Shown: in pieces, positions 7,721 to 15,515 of the stretch
Position numbering within the stretch: position 1 is the first letter of the stretch
Layout of the letters: each line of letters begins with the position of its first letter
DNA from: Prolixibacteraceae bacterium
GTDB lineage: Bacteria; Bacteroidota; Bacteroidia; Bacteroidales; Prolixibacteraceae
Assembly (NCBI GenBank): GCA_029975525.1
Contig: JARKOX010000083.1
Coordinates: 1-36,770, forward strand
Length of the DNA stretch: 36,770 bases
Direction of reading: 5' to 3'
Program-made: the position numbers and the translations under genes
The notes under the pieces: generated by a model
The model's input: the letters and a program-made list of their open reading frames with translations, nothing else
Told to the model about the DNA's origin: nothing
Databases searched by the model: none

Positions 7721-7753
7721 AACCGGCCGTTTGAGCTGCAAAAACGAATAAAA

Positions 7754-8785
7754 ATGATTCAACCGCTTTTTGGTAAAACACTTTCAGAGCTGCAGGAAAT
7801 TGTTGTGCAAGCGGGGTTGCCGCGGTTTACGGCAGCCCAAATTGCCGATTGGCTCTACCCGAAACGGGTAGCCTCGATTGAGGAGATGACCAACCTGTCG
7901 AAAAAAGCACGATCCTGGTTGTCTGACCATTATGAGATTGGCGTCCGGATGCCGCAAAAAGTGCAGGTGAGCAGCGACGGGACCAAAAAATACCTCTTTG
8001 CTGCCGGAGCCGGAAAATTTGTGGAAACAGCCATGATCCCGGAAAATGACCGGGTAACGGTCTGTGTCAGTTCGCAGGTGGGCTGCAAAATGGGCTGTCT
8101 CTTCTGCATGACCGGCAAACAGGGTTTTCAGGCCCAGCTGACTGCCGGCGAGATTGTCAACCAGGTGCGCAGTATTGAAGAGGCCGGAAAGGTTACCAAT
8201 ATTGTATATATGGGAATGGGCGAACCTTTCGACAACCTGGAGCAGGTACTCAAAAGCCTTGAAATACTGACGGCTCCCTGGGGATATGCCATGAGCCCCC
8301 GCCGTATTACGGTTTCGACCATCGGAATTATCCCGGGGATGCTTACTTTTCTGGAGAGAAGCGACGCTCACCTGGCGGTGAGCCTTCATACTCCGTTCGA
8401 CGAGGAGCGGCAGATGCTGATGCCGGTTCAGGTGGCTTATCCGATCCGCGACGTGGTAAATGAGATCAAAAGCTGGGATTTTGGCCGGCAGCGCCGTGTT
8501 TCGTTCGAGTATATCCTCTTCGGCGGGCTGAACGACACTCCCCGCCATGTCAATGAGCTGGTTCGTTTGCTCGACGGGCTCCGGTGCCGGATCAACCTGA
8601 TCCGGTTTCATCCCATCCCGGGGACGCCGCTCCGGGGCAGCAGCGACGAAACGCTTTTCGGGTTCAAAGACCGCCTCAACGAGAAAGGGATCCTCACCAC
8701 CATCCGCGCCTCGAGGGGCCAGGATATCTACGCCGCCTGCGGGTTGCTTTCGACCAAAGAGCTGGTGAAAAATGAAAAAGTATAG
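7754..8785 (+). CDS. rlmN: Dual-specificity RNA methyltransferase RlmN (23S rRNA A2503 / tRNA A37, C2)
   Basis: The 343-residue length is typical of RlmN. The radical-SAM cluster motif CxxxCxxC is at C111, C115 and C118 (GCKMGCLFC). The family's GMGEPFDN SAM-binding motif follows, and the methyl-carrying/catalytic Cys lies near the C-terminus (AACGLL, C329). The enzyme methylates carbon 2 of an adenine in 23S rRNA and some tRNAs using two SAM molecules. It lies just after the flavin-reductase gene and is probably co-transcribed with it. Confidence 0.97.
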   Translation: MIQPLFGKTLSELQEIVVQAGLPRFTAAQIADWLYPKRVASIEEMTNLSKKARSWLSDHYEIGVRMPQKVQVSSDGTKKYLFAAGAGKFVETAMIPENDRVTVCVSSQVGCKMGCLFCMTGKQGFQAQLTAGEIVNQVRSIEEAGKVTNIVYMGMGEPFDNLEQVLKSLEILTAPWGYAMSPRRITVSTIGIIPGMLTFLERSDAHLAVSLHTPFDEERQMLMPVQVAYPIRDVVNEIKSWDFGRQRRVSFEYILFGGLNDTPRHVNELVRLLDGLRCRINLIRFHPIPGTPLRGSSDETLFGFKDRLNEKGILTTIRASRGQDIYAACGLLSTKELVKNEKV

Positions 8786-8842
8786 TATTTTTCTTTTTTG
8801 ATGTGCTATTTTTAACCGGAATTATTACCGCAGAACTGTATC

Positions 8843-9343
8843 ATGGAAAAACTGAACTGGATAAAGGATGTATTCGGGCCAAAGCTTGAAGTCAGGCGCG
8901 GAGCAGAAGTTGTAGGGTCCATTCAGTGGCAGAATATGCTCAGCAGTAAGGCAGAGGCCGTTTTCAACGGGAAGACTTTTTTTTTGAAACGCGAATTTTT
9001 TCTTTCCAAACTCGAAATTTACGATGGGAAAGATCAGTCGCTGCTCACCAGCGTGATGGTGAATCTGTTCAACCCCAAAAGCGATGTGATCCTGAATGGG
9101 AAACGTTTCGAGCTCGAAATCAAAAACTTCTGGCAATCGCGCTGGTCGTGGAAATTCAACGGGGCCGAAATCATCAGTTTTACGTCCAACGGCTTTGTTA
9201 CCAAAGAGAAGGGCGACATCGAGCTGTTCAGCGCATGCAGCGAAGAAGTTGAAATTCTGATCCTGCTGGGGTTGTTCGTGCGCAACCAGTTTATTCTGTT
9301 TATGCTGCTGCTTCTGCTGCTGGCGATCCTCCTTATTTTCTGA
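8843..9343 (+). CDS. Protein of unknown function with C-terminal membrane segment
   Basis: I do not recognise this 166-residue protein. It is rich in alternating beta-type segments (VVGSIQWQ, AVFNGKTFFLKRE, DVILNGKRFELEI, SWKFNGAEI). These show a loose repeat of an Asn-Gly turn followed by basic and aromatic residues, suggesting a small beta-sheet or barrel domain somewhat like LURP-one/Tubby proteins. The last ~25 residues (ILFMLLLLLLAILLIF) form a membrane anchor, so the bulk would face the cytoplasm if it is tail-anchored. The start ATG follows a 57-bp gap after rlmN. It converges on the M19 dipeptidase gene. Confidence 0.75.
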   Translation: MEKLNWIKDVFGPKLEVRRGAEVVGSIQWQNMLSSKAEAVFNGKTFFLKREFFLSKLEIYDGKDQSLLTSVMVNLFNPKSDVILNGKRFELEIKNFWQSRWSWKFNGAEIISFTSNGFVTKEKGDIELFSACSEEVEILILLGLFVRNQFILFMLLLLLLAILLIF

Positions 9344-9401
9344 AAAAAGAAAAATTTTTTCTCGAAGTTTTGCCGGAGACCGGCCGGATTTTAGCTTCTG
9401 T

Positions 9402-10616
9402 TTATTTCCAGTTGCGGGCAACCTTTTCTGCTTCGCGAAAAACCCGGAAGAAATTTCCGCCCCAGATTTTGGCGATCTCATTTTCAGAATAACCGCGCGC
9501 GAGCAGTTCGCGGGTGATGTTCGGAAACTGGCTTACATCCTGGCAGTCGGCCAGCGCCCCGCCACCGTCAAAGTCGCTGCCAATGCCTACGTGGTCGATT
9601 CCTGCCAGTTTTACTACGTGATCGATGTGGTCGACATAATCGGCGACAGTGGGTAATTTTTTCGGGTTGTTCTGTCGCATTTCATTCCATTTATTCCTGA
9701 ATTCGGTTTTTTCGGCGTCGCTCATCTGCTCCGAGCGGGCGCGGTAAGTCTGGCGCATCTCCTGGTCTAACCGGTATCGGGTCGACGTGGTGTCGGGGTC
9801 TTTTACATATTCGTCGAGCAGGCAAATCTGGATAACGCCGCCCTTTTGGGCAAGCTGCCGGATCATCTCATCGGTCATGTTGCGGTTGTGGCGGGCAATG
9901 GCGCGCACGCTGCTGTGTGAGGCAATAACCGGAGCCGCGCTCGCCTCGAGTACCTCAAAAAATGCGTTGTCGGAGATGTGCGATACGTCGATCATTATTC
10001 CCAGGCGGTTCATCTCCCGGACCACCTGCCGGCCAAATTCGCTCAGTCCGTTGTGTTCAGGACCTTTCGGATCGGTGCTCGAATCACAAAGATCGTTGTT
10101 GTACGAGTGGCACAGCGTGATGTAACGGATGCCTTTCCGGTAAAACTCTTCCACACGCTCCAGCTTTTTGCCGATCGGAAACCCGTTTTCCATGCCGAGG
10201 TAGATGGCCCGTTTTCCGGCTTTTTCGAGGCGGGTGGCATCGTCGGCGGTGAGGGCCAGTTCAGCCAGGGAATCGTATTTTTTCATGGCCGCCCGGGAGG
10301 AGTCGATCATCTGGTTGGCCAGGCGGTAGGCTTCGTCGTAGTTTTGCGGGGTGCGGGGTTTTTGTCCGGTAAAAACGGCAAAAAACAGGGCATCCAGCCC
10401 GCCGGCTTTCATCCGGGGCAAATCAACCCGGCTTTGCGGCGCCTGGTGCCGCCGGCCAATATCGAACCCGCTACCCAGCATGTTCAGCGGTGTATCGCAA
10501 TGGGTATCCACCGTTAAAATTTTTTCGTGCAGCGTTTCCATTTTGGGGGCTGCATGCTGGGAAAACCCTCCGGTGCTGAGCAGCAGACCCGAAACCAGGG
10601 TGAGGCATTTTTTCAT
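9402..10616 (-). CDS. Secreted membrane dipeptidase, peptidase family M19
   Basis: The 404-residue protein begins with a signal peptide (MKKCLTLVSGLLLSTGGFSQ). Zinc-ligand motifs of M19 are present: THCD (H39, D41), the Glu in YLGMENGF, the His in IDVSHIS and in ASHSSVRAIARHNRN, and the Asp in GIGSDFDG. Family members hydrolyse dipeptides, including L-D and D-residue peptides, in the periplasm or outside the cell. The gene lies 18 bp downstream of mpl and is surely co-transcribed with it, which suggests a role in murein-peptide turnover. Substrate choice cannot be read from sequence. Confidence 0.92.
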   Translation of the reverse strand: MKKCLTLVSGLLLSTGGFSQHAAPKMETLHEKILTVDTHCDTPLNMLGSGFDIGRRHQAPQSRVDLPRMKAGGLDALFFAVFTGQKPRTPQNYDEAYRLANQMIDSSRAAMKKYDSLAELALTADDATRLEKAGKRAIYLGMENGFPIGKKLERVEEFYRKGIRYITLCHSYNNDLCDSSTDPKGPEHNGLSEFGRQVVREMNRLGIMIDVSHISDNAFFEVLEASAAPVIASHSSVRAIARHNRNMTDEMIRQLAQKGGVIQICLLDEYVKDPDTTSTRYRLDQEMRQTYRARSEQMSDAEKTEFRNKWNEMRQNNPKKLPTVADYVDHIDHVVKLAGIDHVGIGSDFDGGGALADCQDVSQFPNITRELLARGYSENEIAKIWGGNFFRVFREAEKVARNWK

Positions 10617-10634
10617 CTTATTGATGTTCGGTTT

Positions 10635-12047
10635 TCAGGAGATGTTTCCATTCGGATTTTTGAGCCAGCGGCTGCGCCTGAATTTTACCGGGTCGCCGGT
10701 GATTTCAGCTGCAAACGCAGGCAGATCCTTTCCGTCGAAATTGCCGGAACTCATCAGCAACAGGTTTTTGCCGGCCCAGTTCATTTGCGAAAGGCGCTCA
10801 AACAGGGCGTCGGAATCGGTGGTGACCTCGAGGCCCTCCTGCGCAAAACCGGCGGCAACCATTTCCGGGGTGATGGGTTCCAGTTTTTTGTGTGCAACGG
10901 TGTGTGGGTTGAAATACACAAACGCCACATCGGCCGCTTCCATCGCATTTTGGTAGTGAGGCAGAAACTCTTTTTTCAGCGAACTGAAGGTGTGCAACTC
11001 CATGCAGGCCACCAGCTGCCGGTTGGGGAACTGTTTTTTGACGGCGGCGGTAGTTGCTTTCAGTTTTGAAGGAGAGTGGGCAAAATCGCGGAAAACAGTA
11101 GTGTGGTCGTTTTCAGAGAGTACTTCGAGGCGGCGGGCCGCTCCGGCGAAAGTCAGGATGGCGCGGTAGAACGCTTCGTCGCTTACTCCCAGGGCACGAC
11201 AAACTTCGAGCGCTGCCGAAATGTTTTCGAGGTTGTGGTCGCCGAAAATATTGAGCCTGATCTCGCGTTCGCCCACCGTCAGATAGGTTACCTGGTCGCT
11301 CACCAGGTGCGGATGCGCGTTGTAAGGAAGAGCTGTTACGCCGCTGCTTTGTGCCGCAATCTCCCGCAGGTGGGGATCGCCGGCACAGTAAATCAGTTTT
11401 CCGCCGGGTTCGATGAGGGAAACAAATTTCCGGAACTGCTCCACATAATTTTCAAAGGTGGGAAAGACATTGATGTGATCCCAGGCAATGCCACTCAGTA
11501 CGGCAATGTGCGGATGGTACAGGTGAAATTTCGGACGCGGGTCGGTAGGCGACGACAGGTATTCGTCGCCCTCAAAAACAGCGATCGTCGCCTCTTCGCT
11601 CAGGCCAACCATGGTTTCAAAACCGTCCAGCTGGGCGCCCACCATGTAGTCGAAATGACGGCCGTTAACCCGCAGAACGTGCATGATCATCGACGTGATG
11701 GTGGTTTTTCCATGGCTGCCGCCAATCACCACGCGGGTTTTGTTTTTCGTTTGTTCGTATAAAAATTCGGGGTACGAATAGATTTTCAGGCCCAGCTCGC
11801 GGGCTTTCAGCAATTCGGGATTGTCGGCGCGGGCGTGCATGCCCAGAATGACAGCATCCAGGGCGGAGTGGACCTTTTCCGGATTCCACCCGGTTTCCGC
11901 AGGAAGTAGTCCGTGACTCTCCAGCCGGCTCTTCGACGGTTCAAAAATTTCGTCGTCCGACCCGGTAACTTCGTATCCTTTTTTGTGCAGGGCAATGGCC
12001 AGGTTGTGCATGGCACTGCCGCCAATGGCAATAAAATGAACCCTCAT
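10635..12047 (-). CDS. mpl: UDP-N-acetylmuramate:murein-peptide ligase (Mpl-type Mur ligase)
   Basis: The 470-residue protein has the Mur-ligase order. An N-terminal Rossmann domain (HFIAIGGSAMHNLA) precedes the ATP-binding P-loop GGSHGKTT (109-116), a central domain with EGDEY and GIAWDHINVF, and a C-terminal domain with FRDFAHSP. Mpl reattaches recycled murein tripeptide to UDP-MurNAc in the cytoplasm; MurC, the nearest alternative, has a different N-terminal signature. The downstream M19 dipeptidase fits cell-wall recycling. A predicted -7 box lies only about 12 bp before the ATG, so the leader is very short. Confidence 0.88.
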   Translation of the reverse strand: MRVHFIAIGGSAMHNLAIALHKKGYEVTGSDDEIFEPSKSRLESHGLLPAETGWNPEKVHSALDAVILGMHARADNPELLKARELGLKIYSYPEFLYEQTKNKTRVVIGGSHGKTTITSMIMHVLRVNGRHFDYMVGAQLDGFETMVGLSEEATIAVFEGDEYLSSPTDPRPKFHLYHPHIAVLSGIAWDHINVFPTFENYVEQFRKFVSLIEPGGKLIYCAGDPHLREIAAQSSGVTALPYNAHPHLVSDQVTYLTVGEREIRLNIFGDHNLENISAALEVCRALGVSDEAFYRAILTFAGAARRLEVLSENDHTTVFRDFAHSPSKLKATTAAVKKQFPNRQLVACMELHTFSSLKKEFLPHYQNAMEAADVAFVYFNPHTVAHKKLEPITPEMVAAGFAQEGLEVTTDSDALFERLSQMNWAGKNLLLMSSGNFDGKDLPAFAAEITGDPVKFRRSRWLKNPNGNIS

Positions 12048-12058
12048 CAGATTTCGCT

Positions 12059-12066
12059 CAAAATTA
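12059..12066 (-). promoter_or_regulatory. Predicted -7 box (TAATTTTG) of mpl-dipeptidase operon
   Basis: The minus strand reads TAATTTTG, an exact TAnnTTTG match, 11 bp upstream of the mpl start codon. Transcription would begin about five bases before the ATG, making the message almost leaderless. No convincing -33 element is visible. Confidence 0.4.
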
Positions 12067-12231
12067 AAGGGCTAAAAATAAACATTGCTCCCGGAGAAAA
12101 TGGTGTCGCCGGCTCTTTTTCTTTTTCCGGAATAGCTGAAATGAAGAGAAAACTGCGGTCAAAAAACGCTGTTTTCCTGTTTTGTTTTTCTTTCAAAATC
12201 GCTAATCTTATCCCGGTTTTTATCTTGAATC

Positions 12232-13332
12232 ATGAACAGGAAAAAAATAACGGCAACCGTTTTTAACCGGAAGGTTTTGCTGATCTGGCTGGCCTTGTGC
12301 ACATTTGGCATGACCGAGCTGCTGGATCGTTTCCCGGCCGTTACCGAACTGCTTTATGCGAACGGGTTGTACCGGCTGATTGCGCCGGCGCTTTCGGCGG
12401 TGAACCGGCTGGTGCCTTTTTCCCTCGGCGATCTGTTTTATCTGCTGCTCCTGTTGCTCCTGCCGCTGTTGCTGGTGTTGCTGTTCCTGCGGAGAATCCG
12501 GTTTTCTGTTTTTTTGCTGACCGTTTTGAACACGCTGGCAGCGGTTTACCTGCTTTTTTACTGGCTTTGGGGTTTTAATTACTATCGCCCCGAACTGAAT
12601 CAGCGGCTCGGGATTACCCACCAGAAGGTGGCGCCCGGCGATTTTGGGAAGGTGCTGGAGACGATTGTGAAGCGGGTAAACGCCGAATATGTTGCCTTTG
12701 ACCGGTTCGACGCAGAAAAGATTGATGCCGCCCTGGAACTTTCCTATCGGCAGTCGGCATCGTTTCTGAAGCTGCATTATCCGGCCGGAAGCCGTCGTCC
12801 CAAGCCGATCCTGTTCAGCGATTTTTTTGCACAGGCAGGCATTTCCGGATATTTTGGGCCTTTTTTCAACGAAGTACACCTCAACAGTCACCTGCTTCCG
12901 CAGGAATACCCCGTCGTCCTGGGGCATGAAAAAGCCCACCAGTTTGGCATTACCAGCGAAGCCGAAGCCAATTTTTACGGCTGGTTTGCCTGTGCCAACA
13001 GCGAAAACCGCCAGCTCCGCTACAGCGGCTACCTCTATCTGTTGCAGTATTTTTTGTGGTATTCGCGTGCAAACGACGAGATTCCGAAATTGAAGGTCAA
13101 ACCCCGCCCGGAGGTTGTTGCCGACCTGCTCCGAATCAAAAATCACTGGAAGAGCCTGCGCAACGAGACCATGGATGAGATTTCGGGGCAGGTAAACGAT
13201 GCTTACCTCAAAACCAACAAGGTGGAAAAAGGGATAGAAGATTACCGCGGGGTGGTGGGGTTTGTGATGGACTTTATGACCGATCCCAAACAGCGGAACA
13301 ATCCGGAATTGAAGCGGCTTTTCGCGAAGTAA
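12232..13332 (+). CDS. DUF3810-type membrane protein with HExxH metallopeptidase-like motif
   Basis: The 366-residue protein has three N-terminal hydrophobic segments (about 16-34, 66-87 and 93-111) and then a soluble domain. That domain contains HEKAHQFG (HExxH at 232-236) and SEAEANF, whose Glu residues (243/245) could be the third zinc ligand. The arrangement matches DUF3810 proteins of Bacteroidota, whose function is unknown to me. The motif suggests a membrane-bound zinc peptidase. It is divergent from mpl, with 184 bp between the start codons. Confidence 0.85.
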   Translation: MNRKKITATVFNRKVLLIWLALCTFGMTELLDRFPAVTELLYANGLYRLIAPALSAVNRLVPFSLGDLFYLLLLLLLPLLLVLLFLRRIRFSVFLLTVLNTLAAVYLLFYWLWGFNYYRPELNQRLGITHQKVAPGDFGKVLETIVKRVNAEYVAFDRFDAEKIDAALELSYRQSASFLKLHYPAGSRRPKPILFSDFFAQAGISGYFGPFFNEVHLNSHLLPQEYPVVLGHEKAHQFGITSEAEANFYGWFACANSENRQLRYSGYLYLLQYFLWYSRANDEIPKLKVKPRPEVVADLLRIKNHWKSLRNETMDEISGQVNDAYLKTNKVEKGIEDYRGVVGFVMDFMTDPKQRNNPELKRLFAK

Positions 13333-13394
13333 GCCCGGGTTAACCAGCTTTGCTTCTCAAATTTGCATTAATTTGGTCCAATAAACGGATAAAA

Positions 13395-14888
13395 ATGGCA
13401 ACAGACCTGGTAACCGTCAATCTGCAGCCGCTCGGAAAAACAGTGACCGTCAACCGCGGTACCTCGCTGGTGGATGTGCTGCACGAATACGGAGTGGAGT
13501 TTCCCTGCGGAGGAAAAGGAATTTGTGGAAACTGCCGGGTGAAACTCCTGCGCGGTGAGCTGAAAGCCGATCGGAACCAGCAGGAGAGGCTCGGCAAGCT
13601 TCACCTGTCCGACGAATGGCGGCTGGCCTGCTTCTGCGCGGTCGATTCGGATGTTACGCTGGAGATTGCGCAGCTGGAGTCGATCATCCTGGCCGATAAC
13701 ACGCCGTTTGATTTTTGCCCGGGAAACGGGTGTGGAATTGCCATTGATGTGGGAACCACTACGCTGGTGGCCCAACTCCTCGATCTGCAGACCGGCGCGG
13801 TGCTTGATGTCGTTACCGCGCTGAACCCGCAAACCCGCTTCGGCAGCGATGTGATTTCGCGTATCCAGAGCGGATTGGAAGGTAACGCCGGCGCGATGTG
13901 CCGCCTGATCCGCGAAAAAACCGGCGAGATGATCGTGTCGCTGCTGGCCGGCCGCTCTGTTGAAGTGAGCAAAATCGTGCTGGTCGGAAACACGGCCATG
14001 CACCATCTGTTTGGCGGTCTCGACCTTGCGCCACTCTCTTTTTTTCCTTTTGAATCGCCCAGCTTGTCGGCCCAGAGTTTTACTCCCGACGAACTGGATT
14101 GGAAGATTCCCGGCCGTCCCACCGTCACTTTTTTTCCATCCATCGGCAGTTTTGTGGGAAGCGATATCCTGGCCGGGATTGCCGCCACCCGCATGACTGA
14201 ACGCCAGGAGTTTACGGTTTTGATTGATCTGGGAACCAACGGGGAGATTGCCTGCGGTAACCGGGATGGGGTTTTGTGCGCCTCCACGGCTGCCGGTCCG
14301 GCTTTCGAAGGAGCTTCCATCAGCCAGGGAATGCGGGCGGCTACCGGCGCTATTTCGTCGGTCACCTCCGGAAATGTCGGTCTCTGTTGCACGGTTATCG
14401 GAAATACCGCTCCGCGGGGAATTTGCGGCAGTGGACTGGTTGATGCAATGGACGTGCTGATTGAAGGGAGAGAGATCGGGGAGTTTGGTGAGATCCTCTC
14501 CGGAGAAGAGAAACTGCTGCTGCAGCATCCGGTTTATCTCAGCCAGCAGGATATCCGCGAGTTTCAGCTGGCGAAGGCAGCGGTGGCTACCGGCGTCTCC
14601 ATTCTGCTTTCGCACCTGGGAATTACTTTCAGTCAGGTGGACCAGGTTTTTATTGCCGGGGGATTCGGGAATTACCTGCGGGCCGAGAACCTGGTGAAAA
14701 CAGGGATCGTGGAGACCGATGCTTCAAAAATTGTAAAAGTGGGTAACACGGCCCTGATTGGCGCCAAAATGTTTTTGTTTGAAGAACCGGGGCATGCAGA
14801 CCAGATCCGCCGGAAAACCAGCCATCTTAACCTGGAGTCTGATCCGCTGTTCCAGGAGATCTATATTGAAAAGCTGCAGCTGTATTGA
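13395..14888 (+). CDS. Ferredoxin-ASKHA ATPase of the RACo/DUF4445 family (corrinoid-protein reductive activator-like)
   Basis: From the ATG at 13395 the protein has 497 residues; a TTG at 13350 is a weaker upstream alternative. Residues 1-95 form a plant-type [2Fe-2S] ferredoxin domain with Cys38, Cys44, Cys47 and Cys79 (CGGKGICGNC and ACFC). The rest is an ASKHA ATPase fold: IAIDVGTTTLVAQLL, VGNTAMHHL, LIDLGTNGEI, GICGSGLVD and FIAGGFGNYL. Known relatives use ATP to reduce inactive Co(II) corrinoid proteins back to Co(I). No corrinoid protein or methyltransferase lies in the window, so its client is unknown. It converges on the ArsR-type gene. Confidence 0.88.
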   Translation: MATDLVTVNLQPLGKTVTVNRGTSLVDVLHEYGVEFPCGGKGICGNCRVKLLRGELKADRNQQERLGKLHLSDEWRLACFCAVDSDVTLEIAQLESIILADNTPFDFCPGNGCGIAIDVGTTTLVAQLLDLQTGAVLDVVTALNPQTRFGSDVISRIQSGLEGNAGAMCRLIREKTGEMIVSLLAGRSVEVSKIVLVGNTAMHHLFGGLDLAPLSFFPFESPSLSAQSFTPDELDWKIPGRPTVTFFPSIGSFVGSDILAGIAATRMTERQEFTVLIDLGTNGEIACGNRDGVLCASTAAGPAFEGASISQGMRAATGAISSVTSGNVGLCCTVIGNTAPRGICGSGLVDAMDVLIEGREIGEFGEILSGEEKLLLQHPVYLSQQDIREFQLAKAAVATGVSILLSHLGITFSQVDQVFIAGGFGNYLRAENLVKTGIVETDASKIVKVGNTALIGAKMFLFEEPGHADQIRRKTSHLNLESDPLFQEIYIEKLQLY

Positions 14889-14963
14889 GGTCTGTTGGCT
14901 GAAACGGCCAGGCGGATTTGCAACCGGGGACCGGAAAGCCGAAGGCGCCGGGAGCTCCTCCGG

Positions 14964-15266
14964 TTATTCGCAGGTGCATCGGTGCAGGCAATCCACAATC
15001 TGACTCAGGATATCATGTTTCAGGTAATAATAGGTGTTTTTCCCTTCGCGGCGCGAACACAACACGCCTTTGTCCTTCAGGATTCCCAGGTGGTGAGAAG
15101 TTGTAGATTGTTCAATGCCCAGTAATTCGTGGATTTCGGTAACGGTTAATTTTTTCCCTCCCTCCAGATGTTTCAGGATGGCAATCCGCATCGGGTGAGC
15201 GATTGCTTTCAGCATGCTGGAAGCCAGTTCCAGCCGGTTAATGTCCAACTCCTTGATATCTACCAT
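14964..15266 (-). CDS. ArsR-family winged-helix transcriptional regulator
   Basis: The protein has 100 residues, the usual ArsR/SmtB size. It contains AIAHPMRIAILKHL, the recognition region LLGIEQSTTSHHLGIL and the wing CSRREGKNTYYYL. The C-terminus carries three Cys within seven residues (CLHRCTC), which could bind a metal or sense redox; a further Cys lies in VLCSRR. ArsR repressors leave DNA on binding metal or another signal. The predicted promoter overlaps a perfect AT-rich inverted repeat, which fits autorepression. The gene is divergent from the polyprenyl synthase gene. Confidence 0.9.
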   Translation of the reverse strand: MVDIKELDINRLELASSMLKAIAHPMRIAILKHLEGGKKLTVTEIHELLGIEQSTTSHHLGILKDKGVLCSRREGKNTYYYLKHDILSQIVDCLHRCTCE

Positions 15267-15285
15267 TTCGTCATCTTAAAAAATA

Positions 15286-15302
15286 CAAATATATAAATAT
15301 TT
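15286..15302 (-). promoter_or_regulatory. ArsR promoter -7 box overlapped by an inverted repeat
   Basis: The minus strand reads TATATTTG at 15293-15286, an exact -7 match, about 20 bp before the ArsR start codon. The same bases belong to the inverted repeat AAATAT-ATAA-ATATTT (15287-15302), the kind of AT-rich palindrome ArsR proteins bind. Repression by promoter occlusion is inferred. Confidence 0.5.
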
Positions 15303-15515
15303 AGGTTTTGTTTTTCGGACAGAAAATTTGTATTGATTATAAATAAGGGGAGATCAGCAAGGTACAGCGGTGTGCTATTTTGCTGTAAAAAATGGAAGTG
15401 GCCGTTATTTTTCGTTATTTTGGCAACAATGATACCGGCAAGGTGTTAAACATGCCGGAGGAAATTAGCAATTCGTCCAATAACAAAAAAAACTTCCATT
15501 TCAGGAGGAAAACGG
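15303..15515. other. Intergenic stretch upstream of the polyprenyl synthase gene
   Basis: This 213-bp stretch between divergent genes must hold the polyprenyl synthase promoter, but no exact TAnnTTTG box is visible on the plus strand; TTATTTTG near 15414-15421 is the closest. A purine-rich AGGAGGAAA sits about 8 nt before the ATG at 15516 and is a strong ribosome-binding site. Confidence 0.4.

Noticed and set aside
9330-9396. GCCGG-AGA-CCGGC hairpin between the small unknown gene and the M19 gene as a terminator
   Set aside because: Only a 5-bp stem with a 3-base loop and a poor T-tract on either side.
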